A stretch of DNA of 64,000 nt from Doryteuthis pealeii (GCA_023376005.1 CM042157.1:55757287-55821286); one strand, 5' to 3'. Counted from the stretch's first letter, positions 11,484 through 22,482 are shown. The notes: a model not told the origin generated them from the sequence alone. Made by a program: numbers and translations.

Positions 11484-11640
11484 ACATCATGTTGTAATGG
11501 TTAGCAAGCTAGTCTTGCAGTTCCATTACTATTAAATAGTGAGTTCAATCCTCACTAGATGCCCTATACTTGTAGCCTTGTGTTACATCATACCCATGGT
11601 GAATGGGTTGGGTAAATACCTACTCTTGTACCCATGCTTT
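11484..11640 (+). mobile_element. H-family SINE
   Basis: Plus-strand reference copy of H: A-box-like 'tgtaatggttagcaagctag', B-box-like 'gagttcaatcctc', then 'gccttgtgttacatcatacc' and 'gaatgggttgggtaaatacc'. The last two blocks are the same tail as in A. Confidence 0.75.
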
Positions 11641-11959
11641 TTTTATGAGATGTGTTGTACTTCAATACAAGTTTATTTTGTAAGGCGTTAATCATTTAAG
11701 TTTGTAATTTACTTTCATTGTTATCTTTTTGTTTTGTTTTCTTTTTATATAATCAACTTTAAATGTGACAAGATTGGGTAGTGAGGTTTACTTGATTTTG
11801 TTTGGAAAGTGTTGACACATTCCCTATTGAATCAAACATGCTTAATAGTTTTAAATAGGACCTACACTAAAAAAAATCAATTTATTCTAAAGTTTCACTG
11901 AACTTGTACATTTTATTAGTTTAGGTTGATTTAAAAGAATGTCCTCTATTTTCTCCAAT

Positions 11960-12020
11960 GTATCAGATACACTCATCATAGTGGTTATCATTGAATTGTT
12001 TGCATTTCACATGGGAATCC
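11960..12020 (+). mobile_element. A-family SINE fragment
   Basis: Contains 'tagtggttatcattg', 'ttgtttgcatttcacatggg' and 'aatccaactattcc', a deleted head-plus-body of A. It runs straight into the GC-richer module that follows. Confidence 0.5.
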
Positions 12021-12320
12021 AACTATTCCTTCAGCAGTATATGACTCATTAATTCTATATGTTCTACGAGAAAACTCTGAAACCTATCTAGAGAGAGATG
12101 GGCTCTACTCCAGTACATGAGTTGCACTCCATGACCAAACCAACCCTGTTGGCTGGAGTAGAAGAATACGACTGCACCTCTGCAGAGGAGTAAAACCTCT
12201 CCAATGGGACCACCTGTTGGCTGTGGGTGGTGACCCGTAATACATAAGGACAGAATCCTGACATACAACACTCCACTCTTTCCTTTCTTTCCTCACAATC
12301 ACAACAGAATGGTCCATTAT
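12021..12320. other. GC-richer module joined to an A fragment, unrecognised
   Basis: About 300 bp clearly less AT-rich than its surroundings. Three overlapping minus frames (within 12023-12339) are open, Cys- and Ser-rich and without a known domain. A short near-repeat, 'gttggctggagtag' and 'gttggctgtgggtgg', occurs inside. It could be an insertion comparable to module J, a captured sequence or a decayed gene. Confidence 0.3.
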
Positions 12321-13712
12321 TTATCTGATGATGGCGCATTCAAACACATGTATTCACATTTATTTTTATTAGATATTATTAGTAATAATAATAATAATAA
12401 TAATAATAATATATTCTACAAGAATAGATGGTTCAATATCAGATTTTTAATTAACCTATAATAATAAAACATTTTTTTTTAATTCTATAAAGTTTTTGAG
12501 ATATATGAGATTTTCTACCAATACACTAAATATTTTTCTAACCATCATTTTATATTCAGAGAAGAAAATTGATTGGCTTTTAGCAAAGAAAAAAGTGAAT
12601 ACATTTATTTATGAAGGTATTATTAATATTGTAATTCAATGTTTAGATTGTTATGGGTATAAAACATTTTATAAATTATTGACAAGATCTGCAAAAAGAT
12701 TCTGCAATGTAAGCATTGCTAATATCAGACCTTTTTTTTTTATCTAAAATAATTTTTAAACAGTTGTATCCACACACATAGATAATTGTATATTTTATTT
12801 TTATATATTTTTCTCAGTTTCCACAATAAACAAACATGAATATATCCTTTTATTTTCTCTTTCACATGAAAAATTGCTGAATAATTTAGTTTTATACTTT
12901 GAGTCTTTTAGTCTTTCTCATTGTTTATATCTACTTTGTTTGGACCACCATAAATCTAAACAGAATACTTGAATTGATTGCTAAGCTATTGTTTTGCAAT
13001 CTCATCTCTCTTACTTTACAAGCACAAATCTTCAACAAACTGTAACACTGCATCCTTCTTTGTGCTTTTGCAGATCTCAAATATTTTCTTGATTATCAGC
13101 AACCTATTACTCATAATAGGTCATCAGGGTCAGTTGTGTGTGTGGGGGGGGGCTATCTTGATGACATTCCACTGTACTATCAACTGCTGTCCACTTTGGT
13201 TTATCTTCCTGACTCCAATTTGCTTGACAAAGCTTTCAGAAACTCACAATATGAACTAAAAAAAAAAAAATCATTCATTCACCTCACCTATTTAACATGT
13301 TATAGAAGAACGCCTCCTGTTGTACATCTTCTCTTATCATAGTTGTTAATGTATGTGTTTGCTCCAGTTTTTATTTATTGTCTTCCTACCTAAGTAGTTG
13401 CAGAAAGAGTGAAAGTCTGCTACAACGTGAATATCATAACATTTATCAGTACAAAGGCATCATAGCACCTGATGTGTGCAGGTATATAACAACAAGAAGA
13501 AAAATGTTTAAACTTTGAGTGATATCTGCATAAAAGAATTAAGTTTTATGTGTATTTGAATACACATTTTAATGCTAGAATTGAAATTCTTTTGTTTTCT
13601 CTTATATTATGTGAATAATTCTATTATGTAACTGACCTTAACAAATTTTTTGAGGAAAGTGGGGGTGGGTGCAAAGTTAATATAGCACAGTGCTAGATTT
13701 ACAAAACATCAA
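12321..13712. other. Unannotated stretch with an (ATA)n microsatellite
   Basis: A trinucleotide (ATA)n tract lies at about 12383-12412. 13130-13330 is GC-richer with a G-run at 13143. Open frames at 12496-12747 and 12978-13342 lack motifs. Confidence 0.4.
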
Positions 13713-13757
13713 GAGGTTGGTTTGTCACATTTGTTTGGAGAGGTTGGTTTGTCACAT
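13713..13757. repeat. 18-bp direct duplication
   Basis: GAGGTTGGTTTGTCACAT occurs at 13713-13730 and again at 13740-13757, separated by nine bases. Confidence 0.9.
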
Positions 13758-13830
13758 CTTGCTACAGGCAGGATGTGACACAAGATCACATTTTTTAAGT
13801 GGATAAAGGTGGTTTATTTTGTAAGGCTAG
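13758..13830 (-). mobile_element. A or H SINE tail fragment
   Basis: In + orientation 'ggcaggatgtgacacaagatca', then 'tttttaagtgga', the complement of the shared A/H tail. The remainder is absent. Confidence 0.6.
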
Positions 13831-14370
13831 CATGCTAAATATGGTTCTATAGGAAAAGAACTGATAAATATTTAAGTTAGCATGCTGTAGATTGTTTTTC
13901 TTTAACTTAAGATGGCTGTTTTGAAAAGCCATTTTCAAAATATTTTTCTTAAACATCCTAAATGGAATTATTACAAAGTTTATGTCTATCCAATTTTTAA
14001 CTCTTTACTCTGACACTCAGGAAATTAATTAAAAAAAAAAAAAGAATTGTCTATACAATTTGAAATTGGCAGTAACAACAATTTTGTTGTATATTTCTTA
14101 ACACTAATGATAATCTTTGGTGATATATATATATATATATAATGTGTGTGTGTGTGTTTGCATTGATAAAATTGGTTATCATCTCTTTGCTTGAAAATTT
14201 AGGAACTTTTAATTTACTTGCACTCAGGGAGGAATTGATATTTAAGAGGTTTAAGTACATTTTTCTGTCTTTACCAAAAAAAGAAAACTGATTTTGACAA
14301 AAAGAAACTACTTTCTATTGTATCATACATATTCTTTTAAACACTTGGTTTCTTTCTATGTTGCTTTGGG
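13831..14370. other. AT-rich stretch with microsatellite
   Basis: Contains (AT)n then (GT)n at 14124-14158 and A-runs near 14030 and 14276. No gene was recognised. Confidence 0.5.
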
Positions 14371-14563
14371 GCTTATGGTCAAGTCACATTGAGAGTATTG
14401 GTTCCCAATAGATCACCAAAGTTAAGCAACAATTAACTTGTTCAATACTTAGATGGGTGAGCATTTAAGTAACAACAGGTACTGTAAGAAATGGATTATC
14501 AAAAATGACTTGATTTGGCATTAAATGACCTGAAAAGCATTGATATGACATAAAACAAAACAA
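14371..14563 (+). mobile_element. 5S rRNA-derived SINE (SINE3-type), copy 1
   Basis: The first ~118 bp follows metazoan 5S rRNA almost end to end: GCTTATGGTC at the start, 'gatcaccaaagttaagcaac' (box A region), 'tacttagatgggtgagc' (box C region) and 'ggtactgtaag' at the end. It then continues for 75 bp into a non-5S body ending TTTGGCATTAAATGACCTG, then TTGATATGACATAAAAC, which is the B-family tail. Box A and box C form the internal Pol III promoter of 5S genes (established knowledge). It is diverged, so it is not a functional rRNA gene. Confidence 0.85.
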
Positions 14564-15546
14564 CTTTTGCTTTGGGATTGTATAAAAGATTGCATCTATC
14601 AATCTTATAAGAGGTAACAAAAAACAACAGCCATGTTTTTCTAAAAAAAAACATTTTTGGTTATATCTCTGATATTGCAACCTTTTTGCTACTTCAGGTA
14701 GAAATTTGTACAATATAACATAAATTTTGATGTGCCACAAAATTATTCATGTTCTTTTTCCTTACATTGATTATCTATTATAATATCTCTACCATTTCTT
14801 TTTTCACTGCAGTTTGACACTTTCAATTCTTTTATTACCTTTTATTAATTTTTTATCATCTGTCATTTTGGAGCTCTTTTAACATTTGGTCTCACATTTC
14901 AACTCTGCTTCCAAGGAGAATGTTTCTCCCCACCCTTTCACTTTGCCTATCCCCACCCACTGATAATATTTTGATTGCAAATAATCACATTAACACTTTC
15001 TTGTCTCTCGTTTCTTTTAATCACAACTCCTAATCATTTCCATCTGTCAAAATTTTATATCCAATCATTACATCATTTATTAATCTTTATTCCTTTTGAT
15101 TTAATTTCTAACTTTCCTTTTTTCAATTTAACTAGTCTCACACTGTTTGCTTTGGCATTTCATTAATATAACTGTATTTTAGTGTTTTCATTAGGAGTTT
15201 TGCATGAAAACTACTAACATAGTCAAAAAGAAATTATAACTACTCTACTGATATAATGGCTGAGTTTAAAAAAAAATTGTATTGCATTGAGATTGTGCTT
15301 GATTTAGATTTTTAAAAGCATGAACAGTATTTTTATATGAGTTAAATAACTGGGGATAAAAAAAAATGCTATTGTATTATCTTAAGAGCAGAAAATATAT
15401 TTGAAAATCCATTGTTTGAAACAAGAGTTAACTAAATGCACATAAAAAATAGGGGAGGATTTTTCTTAGAATATTTTCTCCATGTTTCATACTGAGTTCT
15501 CTATTACGATGATGTTACACACATTAAGTAATTTTGTTTCTTGGCA
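14564..15546. other. AT-rich unannotated stretch
   Basis: Contains pyrimidine-rich DNA at 14760-15170 on the + strand and several A-runs. A 63-codon frame there is a low-complexity Leu/Phe/Ser frame and is not supported. Confidence 0.5.
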
Positions 15547-15715
15547 TTCATGATCTGATGACAATTTGTCATTTGTTATTGTAATACTATTATAATAATA
15601 TTATGATAGTTGTAACATCTGATGACAATGTCTCATTTGTTATTATATTACAATTATAATGATATAATAGCGATAACATCTGATGACAATTTGTCATTTA
15701 TTATTATAATACTAA
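15547..15715. repeat. Tandem repeat, about 60-65 bp unit, three copies
   Basis: Units begin at 15552, 15617 and 15677 with 'atctgatgacaat', then 'tcatttgttattat' and an AT-rich end. Copies are diverged. Confidence 0.85.
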
Positions 15716-15917
15716 ACTGGACCCTTTTAATGTTTACTACAGTTTTATATAGAAGTTATATTTTCATTATGATATATTATTCAAAGTTACTGTTATATAG
15801 ACTTGGCTTTTAGATATCAGTACTTGTTTGTAATCTGTTTTGTAAACCTAAGTGAGATTTTAAGTATATTGATTTTGTGCTTTGCATAAAAGTGTATGAA
15901 ATTAGTTTTTTAAGATT

Positions 15918-16085
15918 ATTTACATCAATAAGTCTGTAACCTAATAAAGAAAAAAGCATAATAAAACAAATATTCATTTTTCAACATCTCCTTTGTTGAT
16001 TCCCTAACGTAACTCTCTTTGAATCACATAAATTGAATATTATACAGTGAACATTTCAGATCAAAATTACTGTGTCTGGCAGTGG
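15918..16085 (+). repeat. E-family repeat, diverged copy
   Basis: 'aataagtctgtaacct', 'ttgattccctaacgtaactctc', 'attgaatattatacagtgaacatttcag', 'actgtgtctggca'. A B-family fragment follows on the minus strand. Confidence 0.55.
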
Positions 16086-16104
16086 ACTTATTTATCCATC
16101 TTTG

Positions 16105-16240
16105 GTTTGGTTTCTTTGTTTAGTGGAATATCAACCTTTATGCATTATTTAATGCCAAAGCCATCCTTGTAGAAGAATAGTAGTGGTACTATTTAACCCA
16201 TTGCTAGAGATTCATCTCTGTATACAGTAATGTTATAGAA
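16105..16240 (-). mobile_element. B-family SINE, 3' half
   Basis: In + orientation it runs from the tail complement 'tttgtttagtggaatatcaacc' through 'aatgccaaagccatccttgtagaa' and 'gtggtactatttaaccca' to 'ttgctagagattcat'. The tRNA-like head is missing. Confidence 0.7.
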
Positions 16241-16465
16241 GATTTTCTAATTTTTTTTTTCTTGACATCTAATAGTCTTCTAGTGTGTGTGTGTATTTAC
16301 ACAACAAAAACCTATACCTTTATTTTCTGTAAATCAAACAAAAATATAACTTTTTGTAACTTCCATTCAGGTATTTCTTAATTAAAATATGTTCAGATCA
16401 ATTTTTGTCTTTTGAAAAATGATTTTTCTATGAAGTCAAATGAAATTCCATTAATACAATTAATT

Positions 16466-16471
<6 letters not shown>

Positions 16472-16513
<42 letters not shown>
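16472..16513. repeat. (TA)n microsatellite
   Basis: An uninterrupted TA tract. Confidence 0.98.
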
Positions 16514-16515
<2 letters not shown>

Positions 16516-16735
16516 TGTGATCTGTTTTTTTCTTCTTCTCCAAATTTAATTACTTCCTGTTCCTATGGTGTAAAAATTTGATTAATTACTTTCTTATAGA
16601 TTCTATATTATAATTATATTGTAAATAGAACCCCCCTGATAACTATCATGCTAATCCTTGTTTTCATATTGTCTTCAACATTGTCAAAGTAGATATTTTT
16701 CTAATAAGGAAGAAGACCATGAAGAAAAGAACATT

Positions 16736-17610
16736 AGGTGAAGAAACTATCTGGGTGGGATAGAAAGAAGATGAAAGAAATCAAGAAAAAAATCATTAAA
16801 ATATCTGAAGTTGGATGCCCCTTCAGCCAACACACAATTTCTATTGTGCCAATGGCTGAACCCTCTGAAGACTTGCTGCTTACCTTCAGTTCAGAAGATG
16901 GTGCCTTGATCATTAAGGTTGTACCTAAGGTGGAATTGTCTAAAGATATGCTGGTACCTACTTTTGGCTTAGAGGCAGGTGAAAGCATTTTAGCTGCTGT
17001 AGCTTGATCAGTTAGTGGATGCGGAGACTCAAAAAGATGCAACCACTTTAGCGAAATATCTTACAAAGAGCATACAGCTTGACTATGTACAATTATTGTC
17101 ACACATATGGAATACCTAACAGATCCACTCATGTTTGTAAAATGCCTGATCTCATGTATACACTTCTTGATTTTAACCCTTACCAGCCAGATCTGAAAGA
17201 TATTTTTTTTATAGTTTTCTAAAATCTGGACATAATTTCAGTGCAACTTTCTACAAGAAACGCATTGCTTGTAAAATGTTTAGCCAGACTCTGGTTTACT
17301 TTGCAAGAAAAAAATACTCTGCTAAGTTTTACTTGTTAGATGGTTCGAGAGATCCTAAAACTGATTACAAGACTTATGCTAAAATTTCATACAAAATGGA
17401 AATGCATGGGGGTGGGGGGAGTGCAACTCACAAAAAAACAGAAAGAGATCTTTTCTTTGCCAAATTTTATTTGTTCAGCAACAAAACTGGCTTAACTGAC
17501 CTTTTAACAACCGAAAAGAAAGAACTAGAGAAAGATCAAATGATTGTGATCTATAATTATAGATGCAGTTCTCTATTTGGGAAATCAAGGATTAAGATTC
17601 CATAGTCATG
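16736..17610 (+). other. Possible upstream part of a hAT relic, unrecognised
   Basis: Two + frames are open at 16738-17007 and 17276-17605, separated by stops. The first contains EVGCPFSQH and a Ser/Glu/Val-rich stretch; the second contains SATHKKTERD. They lie just upstream and on the same strand as the DUF4371-like relic at 17720-17935 and could be its N-terminal part. No zinc finger or catalytic residue can be made out. Alternatively they are unrelated. Confidence 0.3.
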
Positions 17611-17719
17611 ACAAGTTTCAAAGCTTAAGTTCCTTAAGTACAAACGAAGGCAATTTTTAAAAACTTATTCCGGTGTTTGCCAAAAATGATCAGTTATGAA
17701 GCAATGTTTATTAATGAAT

Positions 17720-17935
17720 GATTTAAATGCAACATATCTTAGCTCTGACATATAAAATAATCTAATATAATCCTTATCATCCAAGGTTCTGTGTTGAAGA
17801 TAATAGTCAAAATCAATTTTTGCAGTAATTGTAGATTCTGCTATTGATATCAGCAGAACTGGTCAGTTAACTTAATCCTTAGAATATGTTACAGTGAATG
17901 GTTATCCAATGAAATGATTCATACAATTCAGTCAA
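17720..17935 (+). pseudogene. hAT-type transposase relic (DUF4371-like)
   Basis: Reading from about 17825 gives VIVDSAIDISRTGQLT, a stop, then EYVTVNGYPM, a stop, then FIQF. This follows the DUF4371 segment of ZMYM1/GTF2IRD2-like hAT proteins, where a VDST-D-S-DQL motif precedes a RYV-PVERF segment (established family knowledge). About 17745-17820 reads in broken frames as a plausible upstream helix. At least two in-frame stops and frame changes make it non-coding. It is possibly the same hAT group as the dimerisation-domain relic at 34711-34925. Confidence 0.55.
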
Positions 17936-18121
17936 TTACATGAAGCATGCACTGGACTCAAGATTTTTTCAATAACTGTGTCACAGTCACTCTTATGATG
18001 GAGCAAGCACTATGTTCGATAAAATACAATAAAACCAAAACCCTAAATAGATCCAACAGTGTAGAAAGTATTGATATTGAATCTGACATAATTATAAACC
18101 TCAAATTAGTAGATATATATG

Positions 18122-18400
18122 GTTTGGTTTGATTTTGTTTAATGGCATATCAAACTTTATGGGTTATTTAATTCCAAAGCCATTATTGTAGAAGAACAGT
18201 AGTGGTACTATTTAACCCATAACTGAGGGGTGAGGGGTTCATTATATAATATGAATATCAGATGTATGACATATCTATGAAACATCTTATCAAACATTTC
18301 ATTGATTTCCCTGCCTGGGGGGATGAAGGGGTTCATACTTTTCCCAAGGGTATTATTACTTAATTGAATATAAACCAGTTGAATTTATCAATCTGTCACA
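18122..18400 (-). mobile_element. B-family SINE with an internal disruption
   Basis: In + orientation: 'ttttgtttaatggcatatcaaac', 'tccaaagccattattgtagaa', 'gtggtactatttaacccata', then about 60 bp of foreign AT-rich sequence, then 'gatgaaggggttcatact', 'cccaagggtattattactt'. The body is split, by an insertion or local duplication. Confidence 0.65.
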
Positions 18401-18909
18401 ACTGCATATTTGTTAACATATATTTTATATATCTGTTTATTAGTTATTATTTACATATATACTTGTAATTAAAAGATTTTAATCATTAGGTTTCATAGGT
18501 TATTCACCAGTTACTTCTAATCTGAGAAGTAATCATATATTTCAACTTCACCCAGGTAGTATGTCAAAAAATAAATGATGAATAAAATAAAACAATAAAT
18601 CTATTGATTTCACTGGATCAATTTCTAGATATTTAATAGATAGTGCATATCATTTAACAAAGAATGATACTAATTTGTTTTCACCAGACTCCTATTTGAG
18701 AGTTCAGTCTATTATTAGTATACAAGCATAGATCATATAACTTTAGTGTCATTTTTCTTAATGGAAGACCACAATGAAATTACAGTCATTATTTTTATAT
18801 GATCAATAGCCAATGTTGTCTGCCAGATTATTATTTTTATCTGGAGATTTTATGTACTTTATAAGAATTTCAAACTGATTTTTTGTATTACTTTGTTATT
18901 TCTAAGTGT

Positions 18910-18912
<3 letters not shown>
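18401..18912. other. AT-rich unannotated stretch
   Basis: Nothing recognisable. Confidence 0.5.

Positions 18913-18945
<33 letters not shown>
18913..18945. repeat. (TA)n at the 3' end of an A SINE
   Basis: The tract sits exactly where the tail of the adjacent minus-strand A element ends, so it probably grew from the SINE tail. Confidence 0.9.
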
Positions 18946-18948
<3 letters not shown>

Positions 18949-19207
18949 AACTCTTGCACAAATAGAATGTGACACAAGGTAAGTGTAGCTTAACAGATTT
19001 GAATTTAAAGTTTTTCTTATTCTCAACCAGTTGCCATACCAATGTTAAAGAGTTCAGTCTGTCCTATTTTACCCATAACTGGAGGGAGAATAGTTGGATT
19101 CATACCTTTTTCCTATGGGAAATGCAAACAGCCTTGTCTAGGATTTGAACACGGATCACCATGTTCATTTCCTATGAAGATAACCATTACACTACAAGTG
19201 CCTCTTG
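18946..19207 (-). mobile_element. A-family SINE, full layout
   Basis: In + orientation: tail 'agaatgtgacacaagg', 'tttttcttattctcaaccagttgcc', 'aaagagttcagtctgtcc', 'ttacccataactggagggag', 'ttggattcataccttt', 'aaacagccttgtctagg', 'atttgaacacggatcacc', and the A-box complement 'aaccattacactac'. A 61-codon frame overlapping it is a by-product. Confidence 0.85.
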
Positions 19208-19261
19208 ATAAGCAGATATATGTCTGAAAATAACCATATTTCTACTGCTTTCAATAACTAT

Positions 19262-19372
19262 TAGTCCAGGTTATGGGAAACCCGAAGCCAAACTTATTAC
19301 CTTATTTTACTGATGCAGGTATTATTGGGAATAGGAAAAATTTTGGTAAATGGGCCAAAGCCTGGTCCATAT
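19262..19372 (+). repeat. M-family half element
   Basis: Shares 'accttattttactgatgcagg', 'attattggga', 'aattttggtaaatgggccaaagcctgg' with one arm of the M hairpin at 31977-32154. The partner arm is not present. Confidence 0.6.
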
Positions 19373-19375
19373 ACA

Positions 19376-19831
19376 TAATCTTTTGGATTTTATTTTATTA
19401 CTGCATGTGTGTAACACTACCTGTACAGCAAAATGCAAGAACCTGTGGATAATGTAAATCAATTATAATGCAATGTAGGTGAATAACTCTCACGTTGAAG
19501 GATGCCTGAATGAAGAAGATAAAAATAAATATGTTCTATAAATATTTTTTCTCTGGTATGAATGTTAGATACCAAAGAAAAATCAATCATAATGTTATTA
19601 AGAGGGTACCTTGTTTTATATCATAGTGTTCCCTTGTATTAGACTGACTTTTAAAAATATACAGTTTGATCAGATGTATAATTCAGCATACTAAAAATTG
19701 GTGATAAAAGAATTGTCTTACTGTTTTATTCTATTATCATTGTTCTTGAAATTGTTTGTTTTTCTACACTATAATAAAGAATTTGATTATCTCTCCATAA
19801 ACATATATATATATGATATGATATGATATAT
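19376..19831. other. AT-rich unannotated stretch
   Basis: No feature was recognised; a short (AT)n with a GATAT variation lies at 19802-19830. Confidence 0.5.
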
Positions 19832-19967
19832 GAATTATGAACTCTTAAAATCCATTATTTGAAGTTTCATGTGGAGCACACAATCATCAAACAGAAAGAT
19901 TTTTCCATCTGATGAATGTGTGCACTACATGAAATTTCAAGTAATGGATTTTAAGAGTTCATAATTC
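19832..19967. mobile_element. Hairpin element with 50-bp arms
   Basis: Arms at 19832-19881 and 19918-19967 are near-perfect inverted repeats (GAATTATGAACTCTTAAAAT and its complement), with a 36-bp loop. It looks like a MITE. No clear target duplication was seen. Confidence 0.8.
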
Positions 19968-20243
19968 AAATATCTTTATGGTTTTATTATCATCAAGCTA
20001 TTTTTATGCAAACTTTTATTTGCATTTTTAAAAATTATATATGATTTTTATTAATTGTAAAAGAAGTGAAAAATAAATAAAAGGAATAACAATCTTAACA
20101 TGTATATGACACCGTTTATCTTGAATATTAAAAATGACTTAACTACATGAAAAAGATAAAAAGCTTGATGAGAAATTTTATAAACTGCTTTCCACTAAAT
20201 CAGTGAATAATAAATACATCTTAAAAGCTATTTTTTAAATTAC

Positions 20244-20492
20244 ACACATAGCTCAGTCGGTAGAGCGTTCGGCTAGAAACCACAAGGTTCCTAGTTCAAT
20301 ACCGGTCCCGCCAACTCAGCGTATGAGTAGCACAGGGATCTGTGCGGTAAAGTAAGGAGCTGATGGTAGGTGTGGCGCTCCACCTCAGATGCTAAAAACA
20401 ATCTCCTTGATCTAGCATTATTGAAAAGGGGATAGACTCCCTCGCTGACTGGCTGATACCGACTTTAGGCCACCCCGTCGACTTTACTTACT
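20244..20492 (+). mobile_element. G-family tRNA-derived SINE, full length
   Basis: tRNA-like head with A-box TAGCTCAGTCGGTAGAGCG and B-box 'ggttcctagttcaataccgg'. The body contains 'aactcagcgtatgagtagca', 'ctgtgcggtaaagtaaggag', 'gtggcgctccacctcagatg', 'aatctccttgatctagc', 'aaaaggggatagactccctc', and the 3' end 'ccgtcgactttacttacttt'. The best-preserved A-box in the window. Confidence 0.9.
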
Positions 20493-20514
20493 TTTTTTTA
20501 AATATATATATACC

Positions 20515-21027
20515 GTAGGTATATCTTATTAAATATGACAGACAAGGATTTGATGTTGAGATTTCTATTGCCTTCTCATGTTGGCAAGTAAGATGTCACA
20601 ACTATTTTCAGTCAGCACTGGGCAAAATAACAGTGTGATCCATGCATTTTTTGACTAGTCATGCACGAGCTTCGGTTTGTGTGTGCCTTCCCACATTAAA
20701 AAAACCTTGTGTCAGGTTTTTGGTAAATACCAAGGTGTCACAACGGTGGATAAAGGCAGTCTGAAATCTCTGATATTATAACCAGAGTACATGTACTTTT
20801 AACCATCATGGGTCAGGAAAAGAGTACAACCACAACTTGTTATTAAAGATGATTTCTGTGATCAATGATTTTTTTAACAAAAGCATTCATCACATGCAGT
20901 TGACATCATACATAGTTGGAACATCACTAGTGAACATGGAAAGGCCAATAATAAATAGAAATAAAAAAAAAAACAAAAAAACTCAACATCAAATCCTTGT
21001 CTGTCATCTTTAATAAAATATGCCTAC
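20515..21027. mobile_element. Non-autonomous element with 46-bp terminal inverted repeats
   Basis: Arms 20515-20560 and 20982-21027 begin GTAGGYATATYTTATTAAA and contain GATGACAGACAAGGATTTG or its one-base variant; I count about four mismatches in 46. The 421-bp interior has no coding frame that I recognise. It directly abuts the 3' end of the G SINE. Confidence 0.8.
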
Positions 21028-21048
21028 AAGAAAATCTGCTGCACAAAT

Positions 21049-21052
<4 letters not shown>

Positions 21053-21103
<51 letters not shown>

Positions 21104-21124
21104 GTGTGTGTGTGTGTGTGTGTG
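21053..21124. repeat. (TA)n(GT)n compound microsatellite
   Basis: A long TA tract followed by a GT tract. Confidence 0.98.
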
Positions 21125-21142
21125 AATTGTATCAAGTGTTTC

Positions 21143-21325
21143 CATGAGAGGATCCAACCAAAATTGAGAACTCAAATGTATATATAAAACTACTGCATAT
21201 ATACATATATAAATATCAGTGTATGTGCATGTTTTTACATATACTATATTATAAATAAATAAATATATGAAAACTGTAATAGCAAAGGTAGTTGAAATAG
21301 ATTTATTTCTGATATTAAGATTTTC
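21143..21325 (+). repeat. L-family repeat, copy 1
   Basis: Matches 62520-62690: 'gatccaaccaaaattgagaa', 'ctcaaatgtatat', 'atgtgcatgtttttacatata', 'atattataaat', 'atagatttatttctgatatt'. Both copies follow a long (TA)n tract. Confidence 0.7.
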
Positions 21326-21543
21326 ATATATGATAACTATTTTGAAGAGTTTTCTGTATTTTCTCTTAGTTAGAGTTTTCAAGTGGATTTCATATTTGCT
21401 TACTCTAGAAGAATTTAAAGGTTTTGTTTTAATGATATAGAATTTAAATAGATAATATTTTCCACCTTATATAATGACTTCAAGCTTGACAAGAATGTAT
21501 AAGAAATAAGCCATAAGGTTGTTTCTCTTGGGTAAACCATTTA

Positions 21544-21890
21544 TCAATATTTGTAAGGTTTATGCAAATGTAGAGAGACTAATGGCTTTTCCTTCAGGTT
21601 TTTGGTCTTTGCTCTTTTGTTGTACCGCAATATTGTTCGGACAATGGCCCATCTTTTCTGCTCTCTTTTCTTGACTTGCTTCTTCTTCTTCAATGGCTGG
21701 CTCTTCATGCTGTTTTGTTGGGATGAATTGCACAGAGAATTCTTTTGCTGTGCACATAACTTTATTAACTTCATGAAGTCTTCACATATATTACTGACTC
21801 TGTACGTAAGTCGAGAACGCCTGGACCTTAGCTGGAAATTAAGTCTCTTAATTTGACTGGTTTTGGCTATGTAATTTAAAGTTACAATCT
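21544..21890 (-). other. Possible decayed coding segment, unrecognised
   Basis: On the minus strand one frame stays open from about 21885 to 21544 (over 105 codons, Lys/Arg/Ser-rich). A second minus frame, 21560-21781, is open with Glu/Lys/Gln-rich composition including EEEEASQEKRAEK. The overlap and basic/acidic bias do not match the Phe/Ile/Tyr bias of random AT-rich frames here. No domain is recognised. It may be an old transposon or host exon fragment. Confidence 0.25.
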
Positions 21891-22482
21891 AACTTCCAGG
21901 ATTTTAGTCACCTGACTTTAACTCCTCCAATAAAAGTCAAACTTTCAACTGACCTTAAACAGTCAATGATACTGAATTGATATTATGGTTAAATTCTTTT
22001 AAAATTATCTACATTGCCTCTCAAATAATAGATACAGCTTATCTATTATTTAACACTGTTAATTGAAGAATATTTAGTACATCATAATTATATATATAGA
22101 GAGAACTGTTATTTTGAAATCAGATAGAATATAAAAGATGATATATTTAATAACCACTCTGTGAAATGCAAACAGCTTCATCCTGGATTTAATTACAAAG
22201 GGTTTTTTTAAAACTTTTTATATTTATTATTTTTTCAATTTAGCATTTTTAACTAATCTTGATTTTTGATTCAATTTAATCTGTACTATATCATAAATAG
22301 GCACACATTGGTAATACTCAGTTATATAGAAATTTTTGTGGCAAAGCCTTCATATTGTTTAATTTGAAACATCTGTCATAGAACGGGGGTTCACTGGTCA
22401 ACCATGCAAGCCATTACTAATGAGTTTGTTCTATGATTGTGGCCAAAGTTGACTTTATACAGTAAATATTTGTATTCTTTAG
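21891..22482. other. Unannotated stretch with a small A fragment
   Basis: An A-like minus fragment lies near 22150-22192 ('gtgaaatgcaaacagcttcatcctggattt'-type match split by drift). The rest is AT-rich. Confidence 0.45.

Noticed and set aside
14371..14488. Possible functional 5S rRNA gene
   Set aside because: It has many substitutions relative to 5S rRNA and continues into a SINE body without a terminator-like T-run at the expected end.
20244..20320. Possible functional tRNA gene
   Set aside because: A and B boxes are present, but the sequence is the head of a multi-copy G SINE and I could not form a full cloverleaf with a sound acceptor stem.
20927..21382. 151-codon open frame on the - strand, the longest in the window
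   Set aside because: It runs through the (TA)n(GT)n tract, the end of an inverted-repeat element and the L repeat; no domain, so the length is a by-product of repeats.
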